Assembly: GCA_002083435.1 (NCBI GenBank)
Contig: LWDJ01000050.1
Coordinates: 62,001 to 126,000 of the forward strand
Length of the DNA stretch: 64,000 bases
Direction: 5' to 3'
Source: Proteobacteria bacterium SG_bin6
GTDB taxonomy: Bacteria > Pseudomonadota > Alphaproteobacteria > Sphingomonadales > Sphingomonadaceae
Under the pieces are notes generated by a model that was given only the letters and a program-made list of their open reading frames with translations, did no database searches and was not told the DNA's origin. Within the stretch, counting starts at the first letter, position 1. Each line of letters begins with the position of its first letter. A program made the translations under genes and the position numbers. Positions 16,043-23,919 of the stretch are shown here, piece after piece.

Positions 16043-17356
16043 TCAATGCAGCTTCAGCCGCGGGCGCACGATGCGGTTGACGTGGCCGACCAGCACCAGC
16101 CCCAGGCCCTTCAGCCAGCCATGGATCGCGATCAGGTGCATCCGGTAGAGCGAGGCATAGACGAAGCGCGCCAGCCGGCCCTCGATCGCCATGCGCCCGC
16201 CGACCAGATTGCCCATCAGGCTGCCGACGGTCGAATAGCGGCTCAGCGATACCAGCGAGCCGTGGTCGTGATAGACGAAGGGCTTGAGCGGCTTGCCCGC
16301 CATCGCGCGCAGTAGATTGTCATAGACGGTCGCCGCCATCTGGTGCGCCGCCTGCGCGCGCGGCGGGATCGGACGTTCGGTGCCCGGCAGCTTGCACGAA
16401 GCGCAATCGCCGATCGCGTAGATGCGCTCGTCGTCGGTCGTCTGGAGGGTGGGGAGGACGACGAGCTGGTGATTGGGCGTGGTCTCCAGCCCGCCGATGC
16501 CCGCCATCCGCTCGGCGCCGCGCACCCCGGCGGCCCACACGCGCAAATCGGCCTCGATCGCCCCGCCATCGGCGGTCATCACCGCGTTCGGCGTCACTTC
16601 GCTCACCTTGGTGGCGGTGAGCACCGTCACGCCGAGCGCCTCCAGCTCCTCGTGCGCGGCTTGGGCGAGCTTTTCGGGGAGCGCGGGCAGGATGCGCGGG
16701 CCGGCCTCGATCAGCGTGACTTTCAGGCGGCGCTCGTCGAACACCTCCAGCCCGTAATAGCTGAGCGCGGCGGCGGCGTTGAACAGCTCGGCGGCAAGCT
16801 CCACCCCGGTCGCGCCCGCGCCGACGATCGCGATGCGGACATATTCATCGGCATGGGGGTTCGCGATCATCGCCCGCGATACCCGCAGGCAATGATCGAG
16901 CAGGCGCGAGCGGAAGCGATCGGCCGCCGCGCGATCATCGAGGAACAGGCAGTTGTCGCGCACGCCCTTGGTGCCGAAATCGTTGGTCACCGATCCGGTC
17001 GCGATCACCAGATAGTCATAGCGGATGCGGTGGCGGCCGATCAGCTCGGTGCCGTCCTCGTCGATCAGCGGGGCGAGGATGATCTCGCGGGCGTCGCGGT
17101 CGATCCCCTCCAGCGTGCCCTGGAAATAGCGATAGCCCCAACGGTGGCAGTGGCTGCGATAGCCGACCTCGTCGAGATTGGCGTCGAGCGAGCCGGCGGC
17201 GACCTCGTGCAGCAGCGGCTTCCAGATATGGGTGCGGTTGCGCTCGACCAGAATGATGTCGTGCCGCTGGCGCCCGAAGCGTTTGCCGAGGCGCGTGACC
17301 AGTTCCAGTCCCGCGGCGCCGCCCCCGATCACGACGATCTGCGTCTTCTTCGTCAC
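16043..17356 (-). CDS. ndh: Type II NADH dehydrogenase (NDH-2)
   Basis: Membrane-associated flavoprotein passing electrons from NADH to quinone without proton pumping, 437 residues from GTG 17356. That start has a GGGGAG ribosome-binding site, and the FAD-binding fold begins at once (TQIVVIGGGAAGLELVTRLG). A second dinucleotide fold occurs near residue 170 (VRIAIVGAGATGVELAAELF), and IYAIGDCA near 300 is the FAD motif. A C-terminal amphipathic region with MHLIAIHGWLKGLGL fits monotopic membrane attachment. A longer frame upstream to 17533 lacks conserved sequence. It is convergent with motB and downstream of a TetR-family gene. Confidence 0.9.
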   Translation of the reverse strand: MTKKTQIVVIGGGAAGLELVTRLGKRFGRQRHDIILVERNRTHIWKPLLHEVAAGSLDANLDEVGYRSHCHRWGYRYFQGTLEGIDRDAREIILAPLIDEDGTELIGRHRIRYDYLVIATGSVTNDFGTKGVRDNCLFLDDRAAADRFRSRLLDHCLRVSRAMIANPHADEYVRIAIVGAGATGVELAAELFNAAAALSYYGLEVFDERRLKVTLIEAGPRILPALPEKLAQAAHEELEALGVTVLTATKVSEVTPNAVMTADGGAIEADLRVWAAGVRGAERMAGIGGLETTPNHQLVVLPTLQTTDDERIYAIGDCASCKLPGTERPIPPRAQAAHQMAATVYDNLLRAMAGKPLKPFVYHDHGSLVSLSRYSTVGSLMGNLVGGRMAIEGRLARFVYASLYRMHLIAIHGWLKGLGLVLVGHVNRIVRPRLKLH

Positions 17357-17430
17357 GCGCGCGGCTCCCCAGCTGGAGGATGTACCGTCCGCGATACGGA
17401 AAAATGGACGCGAGCGGAAGTCGCCCGTCG

Positions 17431-18063
17431 CTAACCCTCGATCCGCGCCAGCATCGCTTCGACCAGCGCCAAGATCGCCGCGCGCGCCGGCGCGATCGCC
17501 AGCCCCTGATCGTGGCGCAAGCGGCGCCAGCATTGGAAGCTGGTCGCGACCTCGATCGCGCTGGCGCTCGCGGCGTCGCCGATCACCGCCTGGGGCAGGA
17601 TCGCGTGGAGCGAGGTTCGCTCCAGTTCCAGCTGGCGCTGATAGCCCTGCATCAGAAAGGCACTCTGGAAGCGCTTGATGCTCGCCGAGATGCGATAGGG
17701 CATGATCGCTTCGTAGATTTCGATGCGCCGGTCGACCAGTTCGCGCAGCCGGTCGCGCCAGGTTTCGGTGACGAAGGGCTTCAGCATCAGTGGCATCACC
17801 TGCCGCTCGATCGCCTCTGCCATCGCGCGGTAGAGCGTGTCCATCTCGTCGAAATGGCGGAATACCGTGCGCAGGCCGACGCCCGCGGTTTCGGCGACGC
17901 GCGCGGCGCTGGGCGAAACATCGCCGTCGCGCACCAGATCGAGCAGCGCGCCGACGATCTTGTCGCGCGTCGCGCGGCTGCGAGCGAAGCGACCGTCACT
18001 ATTCGGGTCGATCGGCCGGCGAGGGCGGGCAACTTTAACGGTTTTTTGTACGGTGACAGTCAT
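17431..18063 (-). CDS. TetR-family transcriptional regulator
   Basis: DNA-binding repressor-type protein, 210 residues. The N-terminal HTH lies at about residues 32-75 (RATRDKIVGALLDLVRDGD, then ARVAETAGVGLRTVFRHFDE). The C-terminal ligand domain is not assignable. A basic 25-residue extension precedes the HTH. It lies 74 bp upstream of ndh on the same strand and may be cotranscribed with it, though the spacing leaves room for a promoter. The ligand and targets are unknown. Confidence 0.85.
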   Translation of the reverse strand: MTVTVQKTVKVARPRRPIDPNSDGRFARSRATRDKIVGALLDLVRDGDVSPSAARVAETAGVGLRTVFRHFDEMDTLYRAMAEAIERQVMPLMLKPFVTETWRDRLRELVDRRIEIYEAIMPYRISASIKRFQSAFLMQGYQRQLELERTSLHAILPQAVIGDAASASAIEVATSFQCWRRLRHDQGLAIAPARAAILALVEAMLARIEG

Positions 18064-18247
18064 AGCAAGCGCGCGCCCTTATCGACTGGCTCCGCTCAAG
18101 TCGAGCGGGTGGCGAGAGGTTTGCGATCAAAAGAGCAAGCACTGCTGCTGCCCATTTCTTGCTTGCGCGCCAATTCGTGAAGGGAAGCTCGCCGAGCGCG
18201 CTCAACCCTTAATTTACCTTAATGGCGCCACATCGCCAAGGCGGGCA

Positions 18248-18715
18248 TTAACCATGCTCGGCACGCTCGCGTTCGAGCAGTTCGACCCGTACCCGGGTCG
18301 CGCTCAGCGACAGCCGAACCTCGATCAGGAAGAACACCAGCCCCAGCGTCAGCAGCGCCATCGCCACGATGAAGAGCAGCGCCACGACATTGCCGATGCG
18401 CAGATCGGCGAGCTCCGCCAGGAACAGCAGCGCGACGACGACGCAGATCGCGATCGCGCTGGTGACGCACAGCAGCAACGCGGCGTTGATGATCGCCATG
18501 CGCCGGTCGAGCAGCCGCAGCTCGCGGACATGGCGATCATGTTCGGGGCCGCTCGAGCGCGGGTGAAGCGCTTCGAGCGCGCGGGCGCGATCGACCACGC
18601 GCGCCAGCCGCCCGGCAATCAGGTTCAGGATCGCGCCGAGCCCGGCGAGCAGGAACACCGGGCTGACCGAGGCCGAGATGGTCTGCGCGATGGCGTTGAC
18701 GGCGGGCATGGACAT
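18248..18715 (-). CDS. DUF2721 family membrane protein
   Basis: Small inner-membrane protein of unknown function, 155 residues from ATG 18715 (a second ATG is two codons later). Three membrane segments are visible: ISASVSPVFLLAGLGAILNL near residue 13, IINAALLLCVTSAIAICVVV near 75 and VVALLFIVAMALLTLGLVFF near 110. The conserved cytoplasmic RLARVVDRARAL and the ELRLLDRRMAIINAA segment are typical of DUF2721. It is divergent from the acyltransferase-like gene at 18801. No functional inference can be made. Confidence 0.82.
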   Translation of the reverse strand: MSMPAVNAIAQTISASVSPVFLLAGLGAILNLIAGRLARVVDRARALEALHPRSSGPEHDRHVRELRLLDRRMAIINAALLLCVTSAIAICVVVALLFLAELADLRIGNVVALLFIVAMALLTLGLVFFLIEVRLSLSATRVRVELLERERAEHG

Positions 18716-18800
18716 GGCCGCACCAAGCGCGTCGGGAGGGCGGGCGTCAAGCCGCGATGCCAACCGCTTGGTAAGGCGACGGATGCTATGGCCGTGCGCG

Positions 18801-19877
18801 ATGAACAAGCCCGTCACCCCGCGCGAGCTGCGTGCCGCGCCCGCCGCGTGCTGGGTCGCCGGCCTGCCTCAGGCGATCGACACCGTCGCGGCGGCGGCGC
18901 CGGCGAGCCATGGCTTTCTGCGGCGCCAGTGGTTCGCGGCGGCGGTCGCGGCCTATGGCGGCGCGGCGGAGACGCTGGTCGTCACCCAAGGCGACGCGCC
19001 GGTCGCGGCGCTGCCGGTCGTGCCGCTCGGCCCCGGGCCGCTGCGCGCGGTGAGCGTGCCAGGCTGCTATTGGCCGTTCCGGAGCTTTCCCGTCGCACAG
19101 GGGGCAACGCCGTTCGATGCTTTGGTCTCGGCGCTCGGCCAGCGGGCGCGGGCGCTGCGGATCGGCCCGGTCTATGACGGCGATCCTGCGCTCGCCGGAC
19201 TGCTCGGCGCTGCCCGGGCGCGCGGCTGGATGGCTTTGTCGCGCGATATCGCGCGAAGTTACCTGCTCGACATTGCCGTGGAAAGCGCGGGCGGGGCGTG
19301 GCCGCGCAGTTCGACGCTCAAGAAGAACCGCTTCCACGAAAAGCATTTGGCGAGCCATGGCGTGCCCGATTGGCGCTTCCTGGATGGCGGCGCGCTCGCT
19401 TCGGGCGGGTTCGACGCCCTGGCCAGGGTCGAGGAGAAAAGCTGGATCGCCGAGCGTACCGACGGCCGCGACGCGAAGTTCACCGCGCGCGGCCACGGCG
19501 CCTTCTGGCGGGGGGTGGCGCAGGATCCGGCGCTCGCCGCGATGTGCCACGCCGCGCTGCTGACGATTGACGGCGCGCCGGCGGCGTTCAGCTTCGATCT
19601 CGATTGCGGCGCGCTCAAATATGCGATCGCCAACAGCTATGATCCGGCCTTCGCCAAGCATTCCCCGGGCAAATTGCTCTATTGGCGCAACCTGGTCGAG
19701 GCCAAGGCGCGCGGGATCGAGCGCGTCGATTGGGGCGCGGGCGACAGCGGTTATAAGCGCGTGATCGGCGCGGTGCCGGGGCCGATGATCCGCGACTGGC
19801 TGCTGCTCGCCCCGGGACCGGCGGCGCTGCTCGGGCGGATCGCGGGCGGATTGTGGCGCCGGAGTGGGCGGACATGA
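18801..19877 (+). CDS. GNAT-superfamily / BcsL-CelD-like N-acyltransferase
   Basis: Predicted N-acyltransferase of the GNAT_acetyltransf_6 (FemAB-like) group, 358 residues. Residues about 165-320 hold the paired GNAT-like fold with STLKKNRFHEKHLASHG, then FSFDLDCGALKYAIANSYDP and LYWRNLVEAKARGIERVDWG with GYKRVIGA, characteristic of proteins annotated as cellulose-biosynthesis-associated (CelD/BcsL). ATG 18801 is chosen because upstream codons overlap the divergent DUF2721 gene. No polysaccharide genes are adjacent, apart from a wecB remnant at 22.3 kb. The substrate is unknown. Confidence 0.75.
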   Translation: MNKPVTPRELRAAPAACWVAGLPQAIDTVAAAAPASHGFLRRQWFAAAVAAYGGAAETLVVTQGDAPVAALPVVPLGPGPLRAVSVPGCYWPFRSFPVAQGATPFDALVSALGQRARALRIGPVYDGDPALAGLLGAARARGWMALSRDIARSYLLDIAVESAGGAWPRSSTLKKNRFHEKHLASHGVPDWRFLDGGALASGGFDALARVEEKSWIAERTDGRDAKFTARGHGAFWRGVAQDPALAAMCHAALLTIDGAPAAFSFDLDCGALKYAIANSYDPAFAKHSPGKLLYWRNLVEAKARGIERVDWGAGDSGYKRVIGAVPGPMIRDWLLLAPGPAALLGRIAGGLWRRSGRT

Positions 19878-19917
19878 CGGGACGGACTTCCTACCGCAGA
19901 GCGTGACTGCGATAGCT

Positions 19918-19957
19918 GTATAACGCTGCTATACGAAACTCTATAGCGTTGCTATAG
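19918..19957 (+). promoter_or_regulatory. Tandem palindromic operator upstream of a TetR gene
   Basis: Two 17-bp dyads: GTATAACGCTGCTATAC (19918-19934, one mismatched pair) and CTATAGCGTTGCTATAG (19941-19957, perfect 7-bp arms with GTT spacer). Their centres are 23 bp apart. They end eight bases before the TetR ATG at 19966, the usual place for an autoregulatory operator. Confidence 0.75.
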
Positions 19958-19965
19958 AAGGGAGC

Positions 19966-20526
19966 ATGTCTGCTCAGAAACGTCTTGTCGCCGCTGCGCT
20001 GACGCTGCTTGAAACGACCGGAGAGCAAGGCTTTTCCACGCGTGCGGCCTGTGACCTCGCCGGCGTCAAGGCGCCGACGCTCTACCATTATTTCGGCAAT
20101 GCCGACGGACTGCTGAGCGCGGCGCTCGAAGAGGCGTTCCGCCAATTCCTCGCGCGCAAGCAGGCTCTGATCGTGTCCGATCATCCCGCCGTCGCGCTGA
20201 TGGAGGGCTGGGACGATTATGTCGCCTTCGCGGCCGAACGACCCCGGCTTTACGGCGCAATGATCGCGCGCGTGTTGCAGGGCGCGTGCCTGCCGGCAGC
20301 TGTCGAGGCGCGCGCGCATCTGGTTCACCGGTTGGAGGCGATCGCCGCGCTCGGTCGGCTGCGCCTTCCGCCTCATGACGCGGCTGATCTGGTGTGGGGA
20401 TCGGCGCATGCCGCCGCGATGCTGTTCGCGGCATCGGCCCGCGCGCCGTCCGCCGCGGTGATCGCGGCGCTGCGCGACGGCACGCGTCGCGCCGTCTTGA
20501 TCGAACAGGAAGGAGACCCGTTGTGA
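19966..20526 (+). CDS. TetR-family regulator
   Basis: Repressor-type protein, 186 residues. The HTH at about residues 22-52 reads GFSTRAACDLAGVKAPTLYH, then HYFGNADGLLSAAL, which is a standard TetR recognition helix. It overlaps by four bases with the downstream NAD-dependent epimerase gene, so it very likely controls that gene and itself through the tandem palindrome immediately upstream. The C-terminal domain gives no ligand clue. Confidence 0.88.
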   Translation: MSAQKRLVAAALTLLETTGEQGFSTRAACDLAGVKAPTLYHYFGNADGLLSAALEEAFRQFLARKQALIVSDHPAVALMEGWDDYVAFAAERPRLYGAMIARVLQGACLPAAVEARAHLVHRLEAIAALGRLRLPPHDAADLVWGSAHAAAMLFAASARAPSAAVIAALRDGTRRAVLIEQEGDPL

Positions 20527-21485
20527 AATTGTTCGTCACCGGCGCGACAGGCTTTCTTGGCCAGCGGCTGATCGTCGAACTGCGCCGCCAGCGGCACGAG
20601 GTCTTCGCGCTGGCACGATCCGCCGCCGCCGCTTCGGAGGTAACGCGCTTGGGCGCGACGCCGGTCGAGGGCGATCTTGACGATTCCGCCAAGCTGATTC
20701 TGCCCCGCATTGACGCGGTGGTCCACGCGGCGGCGTATTTCCGCTTCGCTGGGCCGCGCGCGCCTTACTTCGGCAGCAACGTCACCGGTACCAAGGCGCT
20801 GATCGAAGCAGCACGGCGGGCGGGCGCCGCCACCTTCCTCTATGTCAGCGCCGGGGCGGTCGTGATGGACGATCGCGGCAGTCGATTGCGCGACGTCGAT
20901 GAGACCGCGCCGACCTACCCGGCTAGCTTTTCGGCCTATATCGCCAGCAAGAGCCAAGCCGAAGCCGCGGTATTGGCGGCGAACGCGCCCGATTTTCGCA
21001 CCCTCGCGCTTCGCCCGCCCGGCATTTGGGGGCCGGGTGACAGCTTTTCGCGCGCACTGCCGAAGATGGTGCGGCGCCGCCAGTTCGCCTTCATCGGCGG
21101 CGGCGATTATGACTATGTCACCTGTCACGTCGATAATGTGGTTGAGGCGCTGATCAAGGCGCTCGATCGCGGCGAAGGCGGCAGAGCCTATTTCATCAAC
21201 GATGCCGAGGCGACGACCTTTCGGGGCTTCGCCACTGGTATCGCCGGTGCAATCGGCCTGTCGATCGACCGCGCGCCCTCGATCCCCTATGGCCTTGCCT
21301 GGGCGTTGGGTTCGGTAATGGAGCGGGCGGCGGGCCTCGTCTCGCCGGACCGCGATCCGCCGATGTCCCGGACGATGGTCCGCCTGATCGGCCGCGAGTT
21401 CGTGACCGATGACGCCGCCGCCCGGCGCGAGCTAGGGTATGTCGGCCTGGTGAGCCGCGCCCATGGGCTCGCTCGGTACTGCTAA
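20523..21485 (+). CDS. NAD-dependent epimerase / 3-beta-HSD-like reductase
   Basis: Extended short-chain dehydrogenase, 320 residues, starting at GTG 20523. The Rossmann motif KLFVTGATGFLGQRL lies at residues 2-16. DAVVHAAAYFRF and the catalytic YIASK (Tyr-x-x-x-Lys, about residue 140) follow, preceded by FLYVSAGAVV. RPPGIWGPGD near 161 and the C-terminal arrangement resemble 3-beta-hydroxysteroid dehydrogenase/dihydroflavonol-reductase-like enzymes. It is coupled to the TetR gene by GTGA overlap. The substrate is unknown; a sterol, terpenoid or sugar nucleotide is possible. Confidence 0.82.
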   Translation: MKLFVTGATGFLGQRLIVELRRQRHEVFALARSAAAASEVTRLGATPVEGDLDDSAKLILPRIDAVVHAAAYFRFAGPRAPYFGSNVTGTKALIEAARRAGAATFLYVSAGAVVMDDRGSRLRDVDETAPTYPASFSAYIASKSQAEAAVLAANAPDFRTLALRPPGIWGPGDSFSRALPKMVRRRQFAFIGGGDYDYVTCHVDNVVEALIKALDRGEGGRAYFINDAEATTFRGFATGIAGAIGLSIDRAPSIPYGLAWALGSVMERAAGLVSPDRDPPMSRTMVRLIGREFVTDDAAARRELGYVGLVSRAHGLARYC

Positions 21486-21489
21486 TGCG

Positions 21490-22170
21490 CTACACCCGCA
21501 CGTACCGGAAGTACCACACCTCGTGCCCCTGGCGGCGGGCCTTGGCTTCGTAGCGGGTCTGCGGCCAGTTGGCGGGGCGGGTGAGGAAGTCGGCGGCGCT
21601 CTCCGCCAGCCAGCGAAAATCGCGGCGCTGGCGCATCACCATCATCGACCAGCGGCAATAGGTGGGGTCGTCGGTGCCGAGGCGGAACTCGCCGCCGGGC
21701 ATCAGCTTCGCCGCGATCAGATCGAGCGGGCCGTGGTTCATCATCCGCCGCTTGGCGTGGCGCGCCTTGGGCCAGGGATCGGGGTGGAGCAGATAGACGC
21801 GGCTGAGCGACGCGTCGGGCAGCCGCTCGATCACCGCGAGCGCGTCGCCCATGTGCAGGCGGACATTGCCGATCGCGCCGTCGCGCAGATGGTTGAGCGC
21901 GCTGACCACGCCGTTCAGGAACGGCTCGCAGCCGATGAAACCGTGCGCGGGGTGCGCCGCCGCCTGCGCCGCGAGATGCTCGCCGCCGCCAAAGCCGATT
22001 TCGAGCTGAAGCGGGCGCGTATCGCCGAACAGTTCCTCGCTCGTCAGCGGCCCCGTGTCGGGCACCGCGAGCCGCGGCAGCCATTCCTCGACGAGCGCGG
22101 CCTGGCCGACCCGCAGCTTATGCCCCTGGCGCCGGCCATACAGGCGGCGGATGGTGGTGGGATCGTTCAT
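21490..22170 (-). CDS. trmB: tRNA (guanine-N7-)-methyltransferase TrmB
   Basis: SAM-dependent enzyme methylating G46 of tRNA, 226 residues from ATG 22170. The SAM-binding motif LQLEIGFGGGEHLAAQA lies near residue 55, and GCEPFLNGV follows. The signature LLHPDPWPKARHAKRRMMNH (near residue 130) is diagnostic of TrmB. The C-terminal GTDDPTYCRW and RYEAKARRQGHEVWYFRY match the family. A short gap separates it from the wecB remnant upstream. No anomaly is seen. Confidence 0.95.
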   Translation of the reverse strand: MNDPTTIRRLYGRRQGHKLRVGQAALVEEWLPRLAVPDTGPLTSEELFGDTRPLQLEIGFGGGEHLAAQAAAHPAHGFIGCEPFLNGVVSALNHLRDGAIGNVRLHMGDALAVIERLPDASLSRVYLLHPDPWPKARHAKRRMMNHGPLDLIAAKLMPGGEFRLGTDDPTYCRWSMMVMRQRRDFRWLAESAADFLTRPANWPQTRYEAKARRQGHEVWYFRYVRV

Positions 22171-22252
22171 CGCAGGCGCCCTAGCCGCAAGCCGTTGCCG
22201 GAGCAAAACCGGCGCTTGGGGATTGAGCCGGCATGGCCGACAACGGCGAAGA

Positions 22253-22426
22253 TCACGGCATCGCCAGCACCTGATCGAGCAGCCCGCGATGCTGCGCGGT
22301 GACGCAGCTGCGCACGCTCAGGTCGCCACGCGCCTGCAGCGCGCGGACGACGGGGAACAGCTTGATCGCCTCCGGCCGGGTGCCGAAGACGACAAGGATT
22401 TTGGGGAGGACTTTGGGCGCGGCCAT
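22253..22426 (-). pseudogene. N-terminal remnant of UDP-N-acetylglucosamine 2-epimerase (wecB)
   Basis: A 57-codon frame on the minus strand (ATG 22426, TGA 22253) begins with [20 protein letters not shown] and continues [19 protein letters not shown], the unmistakable first ~55 residues of WecB-type UDP-GlcNAc 2-epimerase. The full enzyme is about 370-390 residues. The frame then stops, and the next 80 bp show no further homology before trmB begins. It therefore looks like a 3'-truncated fragment left by deletion or recombination. The fragment keeps the G-T-R-P-E-A motif but lacks the UDP-binding half, so no activity is expected. Confidence 0.85.
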
Positions 22427-22491
22427 GCCCGCCGCTTTAGCGCGACGTGCTTAAGGGGCGGATAATGCCGATCCCGGGCGGCGGGCGGGGC

Positions 22492-23919
22492 TCAGCGGGT
22501 TCCGTCGGGGAGCGAATCGGTGCCCGTCGCCTGGAACAGCGCGACCGTGTCGCTGAGCCGCGCGGCGCGGGCCTGGACGAGCGCTTGCGCCGCTTGCGCG
22601 TCCGCCGCCGAGGCGCTCAGCAGTTGCAGCGTCCCGACCTGCCCCAGCCGGGCCTGGCGGCGGGTGAAGTCGAGCGATTGCGCGGCCGCCGTGCGCGCCC
22701 GGACCGCCGCGTCCAGCGCGGTGGCGTCGGTGCGCAGCCCCGCGAGCGCGTCATCCACGTCGAGATAGGCCTGGAGCGCCGCCGCGCGATATTGCGCCTG
22801 CGCGCCTTCCAGCGCCGCCTCGGCCGCGCGCTGGCGGGCTTTCAAAGCGCCCGAATGGAAGATCGGCTGCGAAATCCCGCCGACCACCGAGAAGAACAGA
22901 TTGCCCGGCACGAACAGGCTGCCGATCCGCTCGGTCGCGCCGCCGAAGCTGCCGTTGAGCGTGAGTTGCGGCAGGCGCGCGGCGATCGCGGCGCCGACAT
23001 CGTTCGCCGCGCCCTCCACCGCGGCCTGCGCCGCGCGGACATCGGGACGGTGGGCGACGATCTCGCCGGGGAGCGAGAGCGGCAGCCGGTCGGGCAGGGG
23101 GAGCGCGTCGAGCCCTGGCAGAGCCGGCAGCGCGCTGCCCGCGGGGGTGCCGATCAGCGTCTGGATCAGCGCACGCTGGTGCTGGCGGGCGCGCTCGAGC
23201 GGTGGCAGCACGGCTTCGGCATTGGCGAGCGCGGTCGCCTGCTGCGCGACATCGGCCTGGCCAAGTTCGCCCAAGCGCTGGCGCGCCTCGATCAGGCGGA
23301 GGATTTCGCGGTTGCTGGTGATGCTCGCCTGCGCCGCCTGATACTGCGCGTCGAGCGCCGCCTGGGCGATCACCGCGACGACGAGGTTGCTCACCACGGT
23401 CGTGCGCGCCGCATCGAGCTGGAACGCCGCCGCCCGCGTCCGCGTCCGCGCCGAGCGCAGCTGGTTGCGCCCCAGCCCGAACAGGTCGACCGGATAGCTG
23501 ACCGAGAGCGTCGCGGTGCTGAGGGTATAGTCATTCTCGGTCACGTCGATCAGCGGCGACGAGATGCGATTCGACACCCGGCTGCGATCGGCGGTGAAGC
23601 CCGCGTCGAGCTGCGGCCCCAGATCGCCCTTCACCGCCCGCGCCAGCGCCCGCGCCTGCTTGAGCGAGGCCTGCGCGGCGGCGAGATCGTTGTTGGCGGC
23701 GAGCGCCCGATCGACCAGCGCGTTCAGTTCCGCGCTGCCGAACCGCTGCCACCAGCCGCGCTCGACCAGCGAGCCCGCGACCAAGGTCTGCGCCCCGCCG
23801 CTCGCCGGGGCGATCGTCTCGCCCGCGCGCTCGGGCGGCTTGGCGACCGACAGGTCGGGCTTGGGGCCGGGGGTGCAGGCGCTGGCGAGCAGCAGCGCGA
23901 GGATCAGGGCGCGCTTCAT
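22492..23919 (-). CDS. NodT-family outer-membrane efflux lipoprotein (TolC-like)
   Basis: Outer-membrane channel of the tripartite efflux system, 475 residues. A lipoprotein signal is present (MKRALILALLLASACTPG, Cys near residue 15). The WWQRFGSAELNALVDRALAA motif near residue 56 and repeated helical OEP segments (AHRPDVRAAQAAVEGAANDV near 290; YLDVDDALAGLRTD near 385) are typical of NodT/CusC channels. The start overlaps the RND pump stop by four bases. It is the last gene of the three-gene operon. Confidence 0.92.
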   Translation of the reverse strand: MKRALILALLLASACTPGPKPDLSVAKPPERAGETIAPASGGAQTLVAGSLVERGWWQRFGSAELNALVDRALAANNDLAAAQASLKQARALARAVKGDLGPQLDAGFTADRSRVSNRISSPLIDVTENDYTLSTATLSVSYPVDLFGLGRNQLRSARTRTRAAAFQLDAARTTVVSNLVVAVIAQAALDAQYQAAQASITSNREILRLIEARQRLGELGQADVAQQATALANAEAVLPPLERARQHQRALIQTLIGTPAGSALPALPGLDALPLPDRLPLSLPGEIVAHRPDVRAAQAAVEGAANDVGAAIAARLPQLTLNGSFGGATERIGSLFVPGNLFFSVVGGISQPIFHSGALKARQRAAEAALEGAQAQYRAAALQAYLDVDDALAGLRTDATALDAAVRARTAAAQSLDFTRRQARLGQVGTLQLLSASAADAQAAQALVQARAARLSDTVALFQATGTDSLPDGTR

